Positions 35,218 to 44,441 of a DNA stretch of 64,000 nucleotides are shown here, in pieces. The first letter of the stretch is position 1, and every line of letters starts with the position of its first letter. This DNA is from Clostridiales bacterium (GTDB lineage: Bacteria; Bacillota; Clostridia; Oscillospirales; Acutalibacteraceae). Both the position numbers and the translations under genes were made by a program. The notes under the pieces were generated by a model, which saw nothing but the letters and a program-made list of their open reading frames with translations, ran no database searches and was not told where the DNA came from. The stretch spans positions 1 to 64,000 of the forward strand of contig DXYF01000041.1 of NCBI GenBank assembly GCA_019415945.1, read 5' to 3'.

Positions 35218-35790
35218 TCAGTGTTTTGATTTTTCCTTTTTTAAAATATCAAGCACCTCATCGACCGCCTTGTCAAGCTCGTCGTTGACTACAGTATACT
35301 TATATCTGTTTTTATAACTGATTTCGTTTTTTGCCTCGCCGAGGCGTTTGAGAATAGTTTGCTCATCCTCGGTGCCTCTGCGTCTCAGTCTTTTCTCTAA
35401 AACCTCCATTGACGGAGGAAGAATAAAAATACTCAAAACATCGGGACACTTCTCCATTACCTGAAGGCCTCCGCAAACCTCGATTTCGAGGAAAACATCA
35501 TAGCCCTGATTAAGCATATCCTCAACCTGCTTTTTTGGCGTGCCGTAATAGTTATCACAATACTGTGCATACTCAAGATAGCTGTCGCTGTCAATCAGAT
35601 TTTTAAACTGTTCCTTTGTTACAAAATTATAGTGCACACCGTCAATCTCGCCCTTTCTCGGAAGGCGGGTCGTGTTGGAAACGGACAATCTTACATTTTT
35701 GTCACGCTTTAGAATTTCCTGCATTATTGTACCTTTACCGACGCCTGACGAACCTGTGTATAAAACAAGTATTCCCTTATTACTGCTCAT
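35218..35790 (-). CDS. gmk: Guanylate kinase
   Basis: 190 residues. It phosphorylates GMP to GDP. P-loop GSSGVGKGT at the N-terminus, then RLPRKGEIDGVHY in the GMP-binding region. The start MSSNKG at 35790 fits family length and follows GAGG; it overlaps the end of remA by 11 bases. A longer in-frame reading goes back into remA and is not supported. Confidence 0.95.
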   Translation of the reverse strand: MSSNKGILVLYTGSSGVGKGTIMQEILKRDKNVRLSVSNTTRLPRKGEIDGVHYNFVTKEQFKNLIDSDSYLEYAQYCDNYYGTPKKQVEDMLNQGYDVFLEIEVCGGLQVMEKCPDVLSIFILPPSMEVLEKRLRRRGTEDEQTILKRLGEAKNEISYKNRYKYTVVNDELDKAVDEVLDILKKEKSKH

Positions 35791-36037
35791 CCTTTTGTCC
35801 CTCGCTTTCTTCGCTTCTGTTCTGAATAGCCTCGCAGGATATTGCAGACAGCACAACATGGTTGCTGTCTGTGATTAACACCGCCTTGCATTTTCTTCCG
35901 CAGGTGGCGTCGATAAGCATTCCGTCCGCTTTTGCCTCCTGAACTATCCTCTTGACAGGGGCAGAAACGGGAGCGACAACGGCAATCACCTTGTCAAAGC
36001 TTACAAGATTGCCGAAACCGATATTAATAAGCTTCAT
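35780..36037 (-). CDS. remA: RemA-family DNA-binding regulator (DUF370)
   Basis: 85 residues. It opens with MKLINIGFGN and carries the VVAPVSAPVKRIV stretch of the family. In Bacillus subtilis RemA is a ring-forming DNA-binding activator of extracellular-matrix and osmoprotection genes. Located between yicC and gmk, its standard position. GTGAGAG precedes the ATG. The regulon in this organism is unknown. Confidence 0.9.
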   Translation of the reverse strand: MKLINIGFGNLVSFDKVIAVVAPVSAPVKRIVQEAKADGMLIDATCGRKCKAVLITDSNHVVLSAISCEAIQNRSEESEGQKDEQ

Positions 36038-36045
36038 ACTCTCAC

Positions 36046-36930
36046 CTACTCAATATTTTGTACCTGCTCGCGGATTTTTTCTATCTCGCTTTTTATGTCA
36101 ACAACCTTGTGAGCAAGAACGGCGTCAGACACCTTGGAGCCGATGGTGTTTGCCTCTCGGTTCATCTCCTGAATTATAAAATCAATTTTTCTGCCCACCG
36201 GCTCGTCACACTCAAGAAAAATCGCAAGCTGCTCAAAGTGGCTTCTCAGTCTTACGGTTTCTTCGGCAACCGCAACCTTATCGGAAAACACCGCAACTTC
36301 CGTCAAAACACGCTGCTCATCAATTTCAACCTGATAATTTTCAAGAGTCTGCTTAATTCTTTCAAGCAGGCGTTCTTCGTATTCCTTTACGGTTTGCTCT
36401 GAACGCTCATCAATCTCATCAACGATTGAAAGAATCGTTTTTGCACGGCTTAAAATATCCGCTTTCATTTTTTCGCCCTCAGCCTCACGCATTGATATAA
36501 AGGATTTCAAAGCAGCTTCTGCGGCTTTTAAAACATCGTTTGTTATTTGCTCCTCGTCCTCAACCGGCTTATGCACCGTAAAAACATCGGGGAAGCGTGA
36601 TACCGAAACAACCGATATATCATCCGTAACTTGATAGGTGTCGCAGATTTCTTTCATCGCATTTATGTAACCGGAAACAAGCGGGTGATTTACTGTTACT
36701 TCACACGGAACCTCGTCGCTTGCACCTATGGTGACAAACATATCGATTTTGCCCCTTGATACCTTTGAGTTAACAAAACTTTTCAGTTTGTCGTCAATAA
36801 AACCGTAGCCACGCGGAGTGCGGCAGGAAAATTCAAAGTAACGGTGATTTACGCTCTTTATCTCAACGGATATTTCACGGCCGTTTAATTGAGTTTCACA
36901 TCGGCCGAACCCCGTCATTGACTTTATCAT
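36046..36930 (-). CDS. yicC: YicC-family endoribonuclease
   Basis: 294 residues. It opens with IKSMTGFGR and has SVNHRYFEF in the YicC_N region; the C-terminal DUF1732 domain ends around EMNREANTIGSK. Members are stress-related endoribonucleases in E. coli and B. subtilis. ATG at 36930 with AAAGGAAG upstream. First gene of the long housekeeping operon, with a strong promoter in front. Confidence 0.92.
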   Translation of the reverse strand: MIKSMTGFGRCETQLNGREISVEIKSVNHRYFEFSCRTPRGYGFIDDKLKSFVNSKVSRGKIDMFVTIGASDEVPCEVTVNHPLVSGYINAMKEICDTYQVTDDISVVSVSRFPDVFTVHKPVEDEEQITNDVLKAAEAALKSFISMREAEGEKMKADILSRAKTILSIVDEIDERSEQTVKEYEERLLERIKQTLENYQVEIDEQRVLTEVAVFSDKVAVAEETVRLRSHFEQLAIFLECDEPVGRKIDFIIQEMNREANTIGSKVSDAVLAHKVVDIKSEIEKIREQVQNIE

Positions 36931-36982
36931 CTTTTTACTTCCTTTCAAAACCTCAGAAATATTGGTTATTCCTTGATATGGT

Positions 36983-37011
36983 ATTATAACACTATTATAG
37001 ATATTTTACAA
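36983..37011 (-). promoter_or_regulatory. Promoter of the yicC-to-thiN cluster
   Basis: On the minus strand TTGTAA (37006-37011), 17 nt, TATAAT (36983-36988) preceded by TGT. Confidence 0.8.
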
Positions 37012-37045
37012 TGGAGTTATTACAAAACTGTAATAGCTTTTTTTG

Positions 37046-37075
37046 TTTACAGATAATAAATGCTTATGATATACT
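37046..37075 (+). promoter_or_regulatory. Promoter of yebC
   Basis: TTTACA, 18 nt, TATACT preceded by TGA, divergent from the yicC promoter. Confidence 0.6.
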
Positions 37076-37113
37076 AAAAAAGATGATTTACTTTATAAAA
37101 AGGAATGAATTTT

Positions 37114-37848
37114 ATGTCAGGACATAACAAATGGAGTACGATTAAGCAGAAAAAAGGCAAAAACGACGCTGCAAGAGCAAAGGTCTTTACTAAAATCGGC
37201 AGAGAGCTTATTGTTGCCATAAAGGAAGGCGGAAGTGCAGACCCGAGCGTAAACTCAAAGCTAAAAGACTGCATCGCAAAGGCAAAGGCAGCAAATGTCC
37301 CCAATGACAACATTGAGCGTATTATAAAAAAGGCTGCTAACGATAATGATTCTACCAATTATGAGGCAGTTACATATGAGGGCTACGGTCCGAGCGGAGT
37401 AGCCGTGATTGTAGAGGCTCTTACGGATAACAGAAACAGAACGGCAGGCGAAGTAAGACATTACTTTGACAAGTTCGGCGGAAATATGGGTGCACAGGGC
37501 TGTGTAAGCTTTATGTTCTCACAAAAGGGAGTTCTTGTAATCGAGCGTGAAGACCTTGAAAAGGACGAGGACACCGTGATGAGCGATGCTCTTGAGTGCG
37601 GTGCGTCTGACTTTGAGGCTGACGAAGATATATTCACAATCTACACGGAACCCGAGGATTTCTCGGCAGTCAGAGATGACCTTGAAAAACTCGGATATAC
37701 ATTTGCTTCAGCTGAGCTTGAAATGGTGCCGAGCACATACACAAAGATTGAAGACGAAGAAATTGCAACAAAGATGCAAAAAATGCTTGATATGTTTGAG
37801 GATAACGACGATATTCAGAATGTTTGGCACAACTGGGAAATGAATTAA
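37114..37848 (+). CDS. yebC: YebC/PmpR-family regulator
   Basis: 244 residues. It opens with SGHNKWSTIKQKKGK and runs to family length. The family has been described as transcriptional regulators and, more recently, as factors that relieve ribosome stalling. The ATG at 37114 has AAAGGAATG upstream; an earlier ATG at 37105 lies inside that site. Single-gene unit with its own promoter and terminator. Confidence 0.95.
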   Translation: MSGHNKWSTIKQKKGKNDAARAKVFTKIGRELIVAIKEGGSADPSVNSKLKDCIAKAKAANVPNDNIERIIKKAANDNDSTNYEAVTYEGYGPSGVAVIVEALTDNRNRTAGEVRHYFDKFGGNMGAQGCVSFMFSQKGVLVIEREDLEKDEDTVMSDALECGASDFEADEDIFTIYTEPEDFSAVRDDLEKLGYTFASAELEMVPSTYTKIEDEEIATKMQKMLDMFEDNDDIQNVWHNWEMN

Positions 37849-37858
37849 AACACAAAAG

Positions 37859-37891
37859 ACCCGCTCATTAATTTGAGCGGGTTAATTTTTT
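37859..37891. terminator. Bidirectional terminator between yebC and the thioesterase
   Basis: ACCCGCTCA pairs with TGAGCGGGT over a six-base loop. A T run follows on the plus side and a TTTTGTG stretch on the minus side, serving the convergent genes. Confidence 0.88.
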
Positions 37892-37895
37892 GTCG

Positions 37896-38312
37896 TCAGA
37901 CCATGCTGTCTTTGAGGCGTTGATAATACTCGGGAAATTTACGCTTGAGGTTAAACGGCTTGAAGTCGCTATTTACAAAGCAATGCGTGGTATAACCTGT
38001 TGAGGCTATCTCATCATTGCCGCAAAAACGCACAGTATATTGATATTGCATTTTTGTGCCGTTAAACTGTGCAAGCACTACCTCGATATACACCTTATCG
38101 TAGAATTTAATCGGCTTAATGTACTTTGCGTATGCGTCTACATTGGGGATGTATATCCCGTTTTTTTCAAGCTCTGTTACATCGCACCCTATTTTTTGCA
38201 TAAAGTCGATTCTTGCCTCTTCAAAATATCTTATGTGATTTGTGTGATGCACTATTCCCATTTGGTCGGTTTCATAATACGCCGCACGCCTTATATAATT
38301 TTTTTCAATCAT
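37896..38312 (-). CDS. Acyl-CoA thioesterase, hotdog fold (YbgC type)
   Basis: 138 residues with a 4HBT hotdog fold. The catalytic signature near the N-terminus reads YYETDQMGIVHHTNHIRYFEE, of which the Asp and the HHTNHIRYFEEAR helix are typical of YbgC/FadM-type thioesterases. It is the last gene after fabF and an acyl-CoA ligase. It would release free acid from an acyl thioester. GAGG precedes the ATG. Confidence 0.88.
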   Translation of the reverse strand: MIEKNYIRRAAYYETDQMGIVHHTNHIRYFEEARIDFMQKIGCDVTELEKNGIYIPNVDAYAKYIKPIKFYDKVYIEVVLAQFNGTKMQYQYTVRFCGNDEIASTGYTTHCFVNSDFKPFNLKRKFPEYYQRLKDSMV

Positions 38313-38322
38313 AATTACCTCG

Positions 38323-39984
38323 TTATTTTTTTAGCAAAAGCCCTTCCTTTAAGTCCTTTTGTGCCTGCTTTTTTATGATGTAATGCTGTTTTTTGCCTGT
38401 GGCAGTATGGGGCAATTCCTCTACAAAGCGATAATAGCGAGGTGCCTGATACTTTGATATATACGGAGAACTTGCACAGTATTTGACAAGCTCAGCAACT
38501 GTAAGGGTATCGTCCTGCGGTATAACATACGCGGCAATGCACTCTCCCCTTGTGCTGTCGGGAACACCCGTGACTATACATTCCGAAACTTTCGGATGGC
38601 AGTTTAAAACTTCTTCTATTCTGGCAGGATAAATATTTTCACCCTTGCTTATTATCATATCGTCTTTTCTGCCTGCAACTGTGATGAACTGACCGTCATC
38701 CCATGTGCCTATATCTCCTGTGTACATCCATCCCTTGTAAAATTTTTCCTGCGTTGCTTCTTTGTTGCCTGCATAGCAATAGGTGGATTTTGCAGGGGAT
38801 TTTATGATTATTTCGCCCTCGGTTTTGTTGTCAAACGGCACTAAATCGTCAGGCTCCGCTTTTTTGTCATCATACAGCTTTACGATTCTCACTTCGTCGT
38901 CCGTACATGAACGGCCTGCCGTTCCTGCCATTTCGGGCAAATCAAACGGACGGAGAAAAGTATTCCAAAACGATTCGGTAGTTCCGTAGCCGTTAAAAAT
39001 ATTGGGTGTAAGCACACGCTGAAAGCGGATACATGCCTCTTTTTCAAGAGGGCTTCCCATTGTTATTATACCCTTTAGCGTAGAAATATCACTGGGGTGC
39101 TTTTCCTGTCTGCTTGCAAGCAGAGAAAGCACGGACGGCACACCCGTCATAAATGTAATTGAATATTTTTCAACATATTCTATACAAACCTTTGGGTTAA
39201 ATGTACGAAGAATTACCATCGACCCGCCTGCATACAAAGTCGGAGTAGGTCCTCCCGAATGGAGTCCTCCCCTGTGAAACCACGGCGTCATATTCATCGT
39301 GACATCGGTATGATTGAGAGGGAAATGCATAATAACATCGTGAGCAGACAACACCTCGTTGATATTGTTAAGCGGCACTCCTTTGGGCGTGCCTGTTGTA
39401 CCCGATGTCTGAAGTCTGACAATCTCATCATAAATATGGGGATTAAAATCAATCGGAGGATTGTCGCATGAAGCATCCTTTACATAATCCTCATAGAGAA
39501 TATGTCCGCTCGGCAGTTCAAATTCTTTTGCAAAATTATTCACTGCAATTACAATTTCAGGCTTATGAACCGACAGCGACAATGCTTTCACGGCAGTTTC
39601 TGCAATTTCAGCGTCGTAAATATAAACCTTGGGCTTATTGTGGTTTATAATTTCAGCGGTTTCGCCCGCGGACAAATTAAAATTTGACGGATTGCAGATT
39701 GCACCGATTTTTTGAGCCGCTATATAACCGAATAGAAACTGCGGACAATTAAAAAGCTGCATAAATATTATATCGTACTTTTTAACATTGCTCGCTTTAA
39801 GTGCGTTTGCAAGCCTGTCAGAGTCACCGTTAAGCTCGGAATATGTCCAATATTTATCTGCCGCAGGGTCAATAACGGCGTTCTTGTCACCGAAACGCCT
39901 TACATTTCTCATAAACCCGTTAAGCCATGTAAATTCACTTTCAAATGTTTCTTTAAACATTTGAATATCATATGTCAGCTCCAT
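38323..39984 (-). CDS. Acyl-CoA synthetase (AMP-forming)
   Basis: 553 residues of the adenylate-forming family. Core motifs in order: LQTSGTTGTPKGVP, YGTTE, YTGDIG, GRKDDMIISKGENIYPARIEE (hinge) and a C-terminal TATGKK with the catalytic Lys. It activates a carboxylic acid, probably fatty, to an acyl-CoA or acyl-thioester. The exact substrate cannot be read from the sequence. It lies between fabF and the thioesterase. AGAGGAT precedes the ATG. Confidence 0.88.
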   Translation of the reverse strand: MELTYDIQMFKETFESEFTWLNGFMRNVRRFGDKNAVIDPAADKYWTYSELNGDSDRLANALKASNVKKYDIIFMQLFNCPQFLFGYIAAQKIGAICNPSNFNLSAGETAEIINHNKPKVYIYDAEIAETAVKALSLSVHKPEIVIAVNNFAKEFELPSGHILYEDYVKDASCDNPPIDFNPHIYDEIVRLQTSGTTGTPKGVPLNNINEVLSAHDVIMHFPLNHTDVTMNMTPWFHRGGLHSGGPTPTLYAGGSMVILRTFNPKVCIEYVEKYSITFMTGVPSVLSLLASRQEKHPSDISTLKGIITMGSPLEKEACIRFQRVLTPNIFNGYGTTESFWNTFLRPFDLPEMAGTAGRSCTDDEVRIVKLYDDKKAEPDDLVPFDNKTEGEIIIKSPAKSTYCYAGNKEATQEKFYKGWMYTGDIGTWDDGQFITVAGRKDDMIISKGENIYPARIEEVLNCHPKVSECIVTGVPDSTRGECIAAYVIPQDDTLTVAELVKYCASSPYISKYQAPRYYRFVEELPHTATGKKQHYIIKKQAQKDLKEGLLLKK

Positions 39985-40022
39985 TTTTATCCTCTCTTTC
40001 CCTAACCGCTTTAATACTATAA

Positions 40023-41246
40023 TTAATTATATTTTCCGACTATGATACTTGAATTCTGTCCTCCGAAACCAAATGCGTTTGACATTGCATATTTTATTTC
40101 AGCCTTTTTTGCGGTGTTTGCAACAAAATCAATCCCGGCACATTCGGGATCAACTTCACTTAAGTTGATTGTCGGAGGTATAATTCCTGTTTCAATGGCT
40201 TTTATACAAGTTATTGTCTCCGTAATTCCGCCTGCACCCATCATATGTCCTGTAGCACCCTTAGTTGAGCTTACATAAGGAAGCTTTTCTTTAAACACTT
40301 TTTTAATCGCGGAAGCTTCCACAGAATCGCCCTTATTTGTTGCTGTGCCGTGTGCATTAATATATCCTATTTCTTCCGCTTTTATTCCTGCTTCTTCAAT
40401 AGCCTGAATCATACATGCCGTAGCACCTCTTCCGTCGGGGTGCGGTGCAGTAACATGATACGCATCTCCCGTATTGCCGCAGCCCTTGATTTCGCCGAGT
40501 ATTTTGGCACCCCTTGCAAGTGCGTGTTCCTCAGTTTCAAGAATTAAAGCTCCTCCGCCTTCGCCTATTACAAAACCGTCACGGGTAATATCAAAAGGTC
40601 TGCTTGCACTCGAGGGACTGTCGTTTCTCCTTGACAAAGCCTTGGCATTTGCAAGCGAGTAGATTACAAGCGGACAAAGCACCGATTCCGCTCCGATTGC
40701 AAGCATCACATCCGCCTTGCCCGTGTTTATGCACATACAAGCGGTGTTAATTGCATCGCCGCCCGATGAACAGGCAGTGCTTACAGTAAAGCTCGGTCCT
40801 TGTATGTTATAGTCTATTGCAATGTTAGCTGCCGCAATATTCCCCAGTATTTTGGGAATAAATCTCGGTCCTACCTTTTTATGCGACGCACCCGAAAGAG
40901 CATCCTGCGTAAACGCTATTGTTGCGATTCCGCTCATTGCTGTGCCCATTATAATTCCCGTTCTCTGAGGATTTATCTCAAGGCTGCTCTCCTTCAGAGC
41001 CTCTTCGGCTGCAATGTATGCGTATTGCATAAACGGATCTGTCTTTCTTATCAAATCTTTAGGAAGATAATCCGACGGATTAAAGTTTTTTACCTCACCC
41101 GCAATTTGTACCGCAAGATCGCTTGGGTCAAAAGTTTTTATAGTATCTATTCCCGAAACGCCCGATGTAATATTTTTCCAATACTCATCAACGCCGACAC
41201 CAACAGGTGTAACAGCACCCATTCCCGTAATTACAATTTTCTTCAT
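40023..41246 (-). CDS. fabF: 3-oxoacyl-ACP synthase II (KAS II)
   Basis: 407 residues. Condensing enzyme of fatty-acid elongation. The Cys-His-His triad is intact: TACSSGGDA, NAHGTATNKGD and TKGATGHMMGAGG. The start at 41246 has AGGAGC upstream. Unusually, it is not in a fab cluster: neighbours are an acyl-CoA ligase and a thioesterase, with a LysR regulator divergent, so this copy may serve a specialised acyl product rather than bulk lipid synthesis. Confidence 0.92.
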   Translation of the reverse strand: MKKIVITGMGAVTPVGVGVDEYWKNITSGVSGIDTIKTFDPSDLAVQIAGEVKNFNPSDYLPKDLIRKTDPFMQYAYIAAEEALKESSLEINPQRTGIIMGTAMSGIATIAFTQDALSGASHKKVGPRFIPKILGNIAAANIAIDYNIQGPSFTVSTACSSGGDAINTACMCINTGKADVMLAIGAESVLCPLVIYSLANAKALSRRNDSPSSASRPFDITRDGFVIGEGGGALILETEEHALARGAKILGEIKGCGNTGDAYHVTAPHPDGRGATACMIQAIEEAGIKAEEIGYINAHGTATNKGDSVEASAIKKVFKEKLPYVSSTKGATGHMMGAGGITETITCIKAIETGIIPPTINLSEVDPECAGIDFVANTAKKAEIKYAMSNAFGFGGQNSSIIVGKYN

Positions 41247-41279
41247 AAACAAGCTCCTGTCGTGAATTAAAAATAGTTA

Positions 41280-41322
41280 TTTACATTTTGCATACTATTA
41301 TGCTATACTTGGATTATATCAA
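41280..41322. promoter_or_regulatory. Overlapping divergent promoters of lysR and fabF
   Basis: On the plus strand TTTACA (41280-41285), 18 nt, TATACT (41304-41309) preceded by TGC. On the minus strand TTGATA (41317-41322), 16 nt, TAATAG, a weaker match that crosses the lysR elements. TTTTGCAT (41286-41293) and ATGCAAAA (41353-41360) form an inverted pair that could bind the regulator. Confidence 0.4.
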
Positions 41323-41430
41323 AACTCTACGGTTAATTCAACATCTGCCGTAATGCAAAAACGGCTTTGTTTAGGGAATTTTTTTACAATTCTGCATAAC
41401 TGATATGACATATTTAAGGTGGGAATAAGT

Positions 41431-42342
41431 ATGGATATAAGTCAACTCAACTGTTTTATTTCTGTTGCACAAACCCTGAATTTCTCGGAGGCGGCCCGCA
41501 GAAATTATCTTTCGCAGTCAACCGTGAGCAGATACATCAGCGATCTTGAAAAGGAATTTGATGTTCAGCTTTTTACACGATCTCACAGAGATGTCATAAT
41601 AACAAACGAGGGAAAAACGCTTTTGCCTTACGCTATTGAAATTGTAGAAACTCTCAAAAAAGCAAAAACGGTGATTAAACAAATGCACGACGGAGGGCAG
41701 GGAAAAATCACACTTGGCTGTGATGTTACATCGCTTAGCTTCCCGTCAAAATGCATTTCTGATTTCAGCGAAAAATATCCCGGGATTTCCGTAGAGGTAA
41801 AACAGATTGACTCCGCGGACAAAAATCAGGCTATTACAGGAAGCGATTTTGATTTTTGTTTTATGCCCAGAGATATGGTACCCGAAAACTCAAATATCGA
41901 ATCTATTGTTACGCACAGCGAGTCACTTGTCATTGTTACGGCAAAGAGGTCAAAATTCAAAGGAAAAAAATCCATAAGTTTAAGCGAGCTTTCGGGAGAA
42001 ACGATTTTGCTGCTGTCGGAATCGGTATCCCCCATTATATATATGGAAATCATGGATCTATTCCGAACATTTCATATTTCTCCGAAAGTTGAAAACACAT
42101 ATGACGACATTGTTTCAATGTATGTATCCGTATCGTCGGGACTGGGAGTGTCGATTATCCCCCAAACTCTGGCACAGTTTACATCAAGCGAATATACCGA
42201 AATTTTTCCCGTGGATGAAGCAGACACAAACATCGCATATGTTATGGCTTGGGGCAAAAATTCATCTAATCCCGCGTCAAAGCTATTTGTTGAAGCGGTT
42301 AAAAAATTTGCTCACGGCGACGACAATGCCTACGGTTTATAA
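41431..42342 (+). CDS. LysR-family transcriptional regulator
   Basis: 303 residues. The N-terminal winged helix (about 1-60) contains FSEAARRNYLSQSTVSRYISDLE, here read as the recognition helix region, followed by a periplasmic-binding-like effector domain. The ATG at 41431 has AAGGTGG upstream. Divergent from the fabF operon, so its likely targets are that operon and itself. The inducer is unknown. Confidence 0.9.
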   Translation: MDISQLNCFISVAQTLNFSEAARRNYLSQSTVSRYISDLEKEFDVQLFTRSHRDVIITNEGKTLLPYAIEIVETLKKAKTVIKQMHDGGQGKITLGCDVTSLSFPSKCISDFSEKYPGISVEVKQIDSADKNQAITGSDFDFCFMPRDMVPENSNIESIVTHSESLVIVTAKRSKFKGKKSISLSELSGETILLLSESVSPIIYMEIMDLFRTFHISPKVENTYDDIVSMYVSVSSGLGVSIIPQTLAQFTSSEYTEIFPVDEADTNIAYVMAWGKNSSNPASKLFVEAVKKFAHGDDNAYGL

Positions 42343-42428
42343 TTGTAATTAATTGTCCTGCTTGATAAAATACATCTCTCTTAGTGCATATTTCACAAAA
42401 AATTCACATATATTTTACCTATTAAGCA

Positions 42429-42457
42429 TTTACTTTACTCTTTTATAGTGGTATAAT
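42429..42457 (+). promoter_or_regulatory. Promoter of the alcohol dehydrogenase gene
   Basis: TTTACT, 17 nt, TATAAT preceded by TGG (extended -10). Confidence 0.75.
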
Positions 42458-42508
42458 AAGCTTAGTCAAGACAAGTTGACCAATTTTAATATATTGGAGG
42501 TAATTATA

Positions 42509-43720
42509 ATGTACAGATTTACTTTACCCCGTGACCTTTATCACGGCGAAGATGCACTTTCAACCCTTAAGACTTTGGAAGGAAAAAAGGCAATCGTTGT
42601 TGTCGGAGGCGGCTCAATGAAACGCTTTGGTTTTCTTGACAAAGCTGTGGAGTACCTAAAGGAAGCAGGAATGGAAGTTCAGCTCTTTGAGGGTGTAGAG
42701 CCTGACCCGTCAGTTGAAACCGTTATGAAAGGTGCTGCAGCAATGCGTGAATTTGAGCCTGACTGGATTGTTGCAATGGGCGGCGGCTCACCTATTGACG
42801 CTGCAAAGGCAATGTGGGCTTTCTACGAGTATCCCGAAACAACATTTGAGGATTTGATTACACCGTTCAACTTCCCCAAACTCAGAACAAAAGCTAAGTT
42901 TTGTGCTATCCCATCAACATCCGGTACGGCAACAGAGGTTACAGCTTTCTCGGTTATCACCGATTATGAAAAGGGAATCAAGTATCCTCTTGCCGACTTC
43001 AACATCACTCCCGATGTTGCTGTTGTTGACCCGGCTCTTGCAGAAACAATGCCCAAGAAGCTCACTGCTCACACCGGTATGGACGCAATGACGCACGCTA
43101 TTGAGGCGTTTGTTTCAACACTTAACTGTGAATACACAGACGCCCTTGCACTTCATGCTATCAAGATGATTCACGAAAATCTTAAAAAATCTTACGACGG
43201 CGATATGGCTTGCCGTGCTAAGATGCACGACGCACAGTGCCTTGCTGGTATGGCGTTCTCAAACGCACTGCTCGGTATTGTTCACTCAATGGCTCACAAG
43301 ACCGGTGCGGCATTTACAGGCGGACACATTATTCACGGCTGTGCAAATGCTATGTATCTTCCAAAGGTTATTAAATATAATTCTAAGGACGCAACTGCTG
43401 CCGAGCGTTATGCACGCATTGCAAAGTTTATTGACCTTAAAGGCGATACAACGGAAGAGCTTGTTGACGCACTTATCGCAGAGCTTCGCAGCATGAACGA
43501 CCAGCTTGACATTCCGCAGGCTATCAAAAATTACGGTCAGGGCGGAGTTAAGGCTGACGAAAGCATTATTGATGAAAAAGAGTTTATGGATAAGCTTGAG
43601 GAAGTTGCTAAAAACGCCATTGGCGACGCTTGCACGGGTTCCAACCCACGCCAGCCAAGCCAAGAGGATATGGAAAAGCTTCTTAAGGCTTGCTACTATG
43701 ATTTAGAAATTGATTTCTGA
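42509..43720 (+). CDS. Iron-containing alcohol dehydrogenase
   Basis: 403 residues of the Fe-ADH family, like clostridial butanol/ethanol dehydrogenases. The NAD(P)-binding GGGSPIDAAKAMW, the metal-binding His stretch THAIEAFVS and HSMAHKTGA with further ligands are intact. The start at 42509 has GGAGG upstream. The codon choice is visibly more biased to highly expressed codons than in the lysR gene before it, fitting a fermentation enzyme that reoxidises NADH. Own promoter and terminator. Confidence 0.92.
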   Translation: MYRFTLPRDLYHGEDALSTLKTLEGKKAIVVVGGGSMKRFGFLDKAVEYLKEAGMEVQLFEGVEPDPSVETVMKGAAAMREFEPDWIVAMGGGSPIDAAKAMWAFYEYPETTFEDLITPFNFPKLRTKAKFCAIPSTSGTATEVTAFSVITDYEKGIKYPLADFNITPDVAVVDPALAETMPKKLTAHTGMDAMTHAIEAFVSTLNCEYTDALALHAIKMIHENLKKSYDGDMACRAKMHDAQCLAGMAFSNALLGIVHSMAHKTGAAFTGGHIIHGCANAMYLPKVIKYNSKDATAAERYARIAKFIDLKGDTTEELVDALIAELRSMNDQLDIPQAIKNYGQGGVKADESIIDEKEFMDKLEEVAKNAIGDACTGSNPRQPSQEDMEKLLKACYYDLEIDF

Positions 43721-43770
43721 TAACGGTCAAATTTTGTAACAGCGTTTAAAGTTACATAAAACAAAAACAG

Positions 43771-43808
43771 TGAAGCTGTCCCATATAGGGACAGCTTCAT
43801 TTGTTGTT
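43771..43808 (+). terminator. Terminator of the alcohol dehydrogenase gene
   Basis: TGAAGCTGTCCC pairs with GGGACAGCTTCA (12 bp, ATATA loop), then a T-rich stretch. Confidence 0.92.
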
Positions 43809-43821
43809 TGGAAATAAAATA

Positions 43822-43901
43822 AAGCGACAGTTTGCTTTGCTGTCGCTTGTTCATATAAACTATTCCGTTTTCGGATTTATCCCAACTATTGACAAAGAGC
43901 C
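43822..43901 (-). repeat. Intergenic repeat family B, copy 2, with carD terminator
   Basis: About 80 bp matching 12167-12245. On the minus strand it begins GGCTCTTTGTCAATAGTT and ends in the hairpin AAGCGACAG/CTGTCGCTT followed by a T-rich tail, probably the carD terminator. Both copies lie directly after a minus-strand gene in the same orientation. Confidence 0.78.
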
Positions 43902-43922
43902 AAAAAGATAAAAACCTCTGCG

Positions 43923-44441
43923 TTAAATTAAAATTCTGTTTTTCAGATACGGAATTACATCCTCCTGCTCAACCCCGACTACCGTTGATATTTCTTCTCT
44001 GATAATCTTCTCCGCTTCACGGAGATACACCTCATCCATAATATGAAGTTTTCTCCCCTTATTGCTTTGTACAACGCTGTGAATCCAAATAGATTTAAGC
44101 AAAAGCAGAATTTCTCTGATATTTCCGAGAGATATTGCTTTTTTGTATTCTTCTTTTCTCGTTGTATCATTGACATTCCACTGCGTTTCCTGTTCTGACA
44201 CATCGCTTATTATCTCATCAATCTGAGAGCGGGTCATCAGTCTTTTCATTTTGCTGACAAGGTTTTCATTATTGACAGGTACAAAAACTGTTGAATCACC
44301 GTTATTTATCGGTTTTAAAACATAGTAGCTGATAATGTTATTATTAAAAACCTTTTCTGAAATATCGGTTATTTCACATACTCCGTTTACATTATACAAA
44401 ACCTTTTCTCCAACACTGAATCTTGTTAATTCCTGTTCCAA
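43923..44441 (-). CDS. CarD/CdnL-family transcription regulator
   Basis: About 172 residues. The N-terminal CarD/TRCF-like RNA-polymerase interaction domain (FSVGEKVLYNVNGVCEI) is followed by a helical C-terminal DNA-contacting domain. Such proteins stabilise the open promoter complex. The TTG at 44441 has GGAGG eight bases upstream and is preferred over a GTG five codons earlier that lies within that site. Leader of about 145 nt. Confidence 0.85.
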   Translation of the reverse strand: MEQELTRFSVGEKVLYNVNGVCEITDISEKVFNNNIISYYVLKPINNGDSTVFVPVNNENLVSKMKRLMTRSQIDEIISDVSEQETQWNVNDTTRKEEYKKAISLGNIREILLLLKSIWIHSVVQSNKGRKLHIMDEVYLREAEKIIREEISTVVGVEQEDVIPYLKNRILI

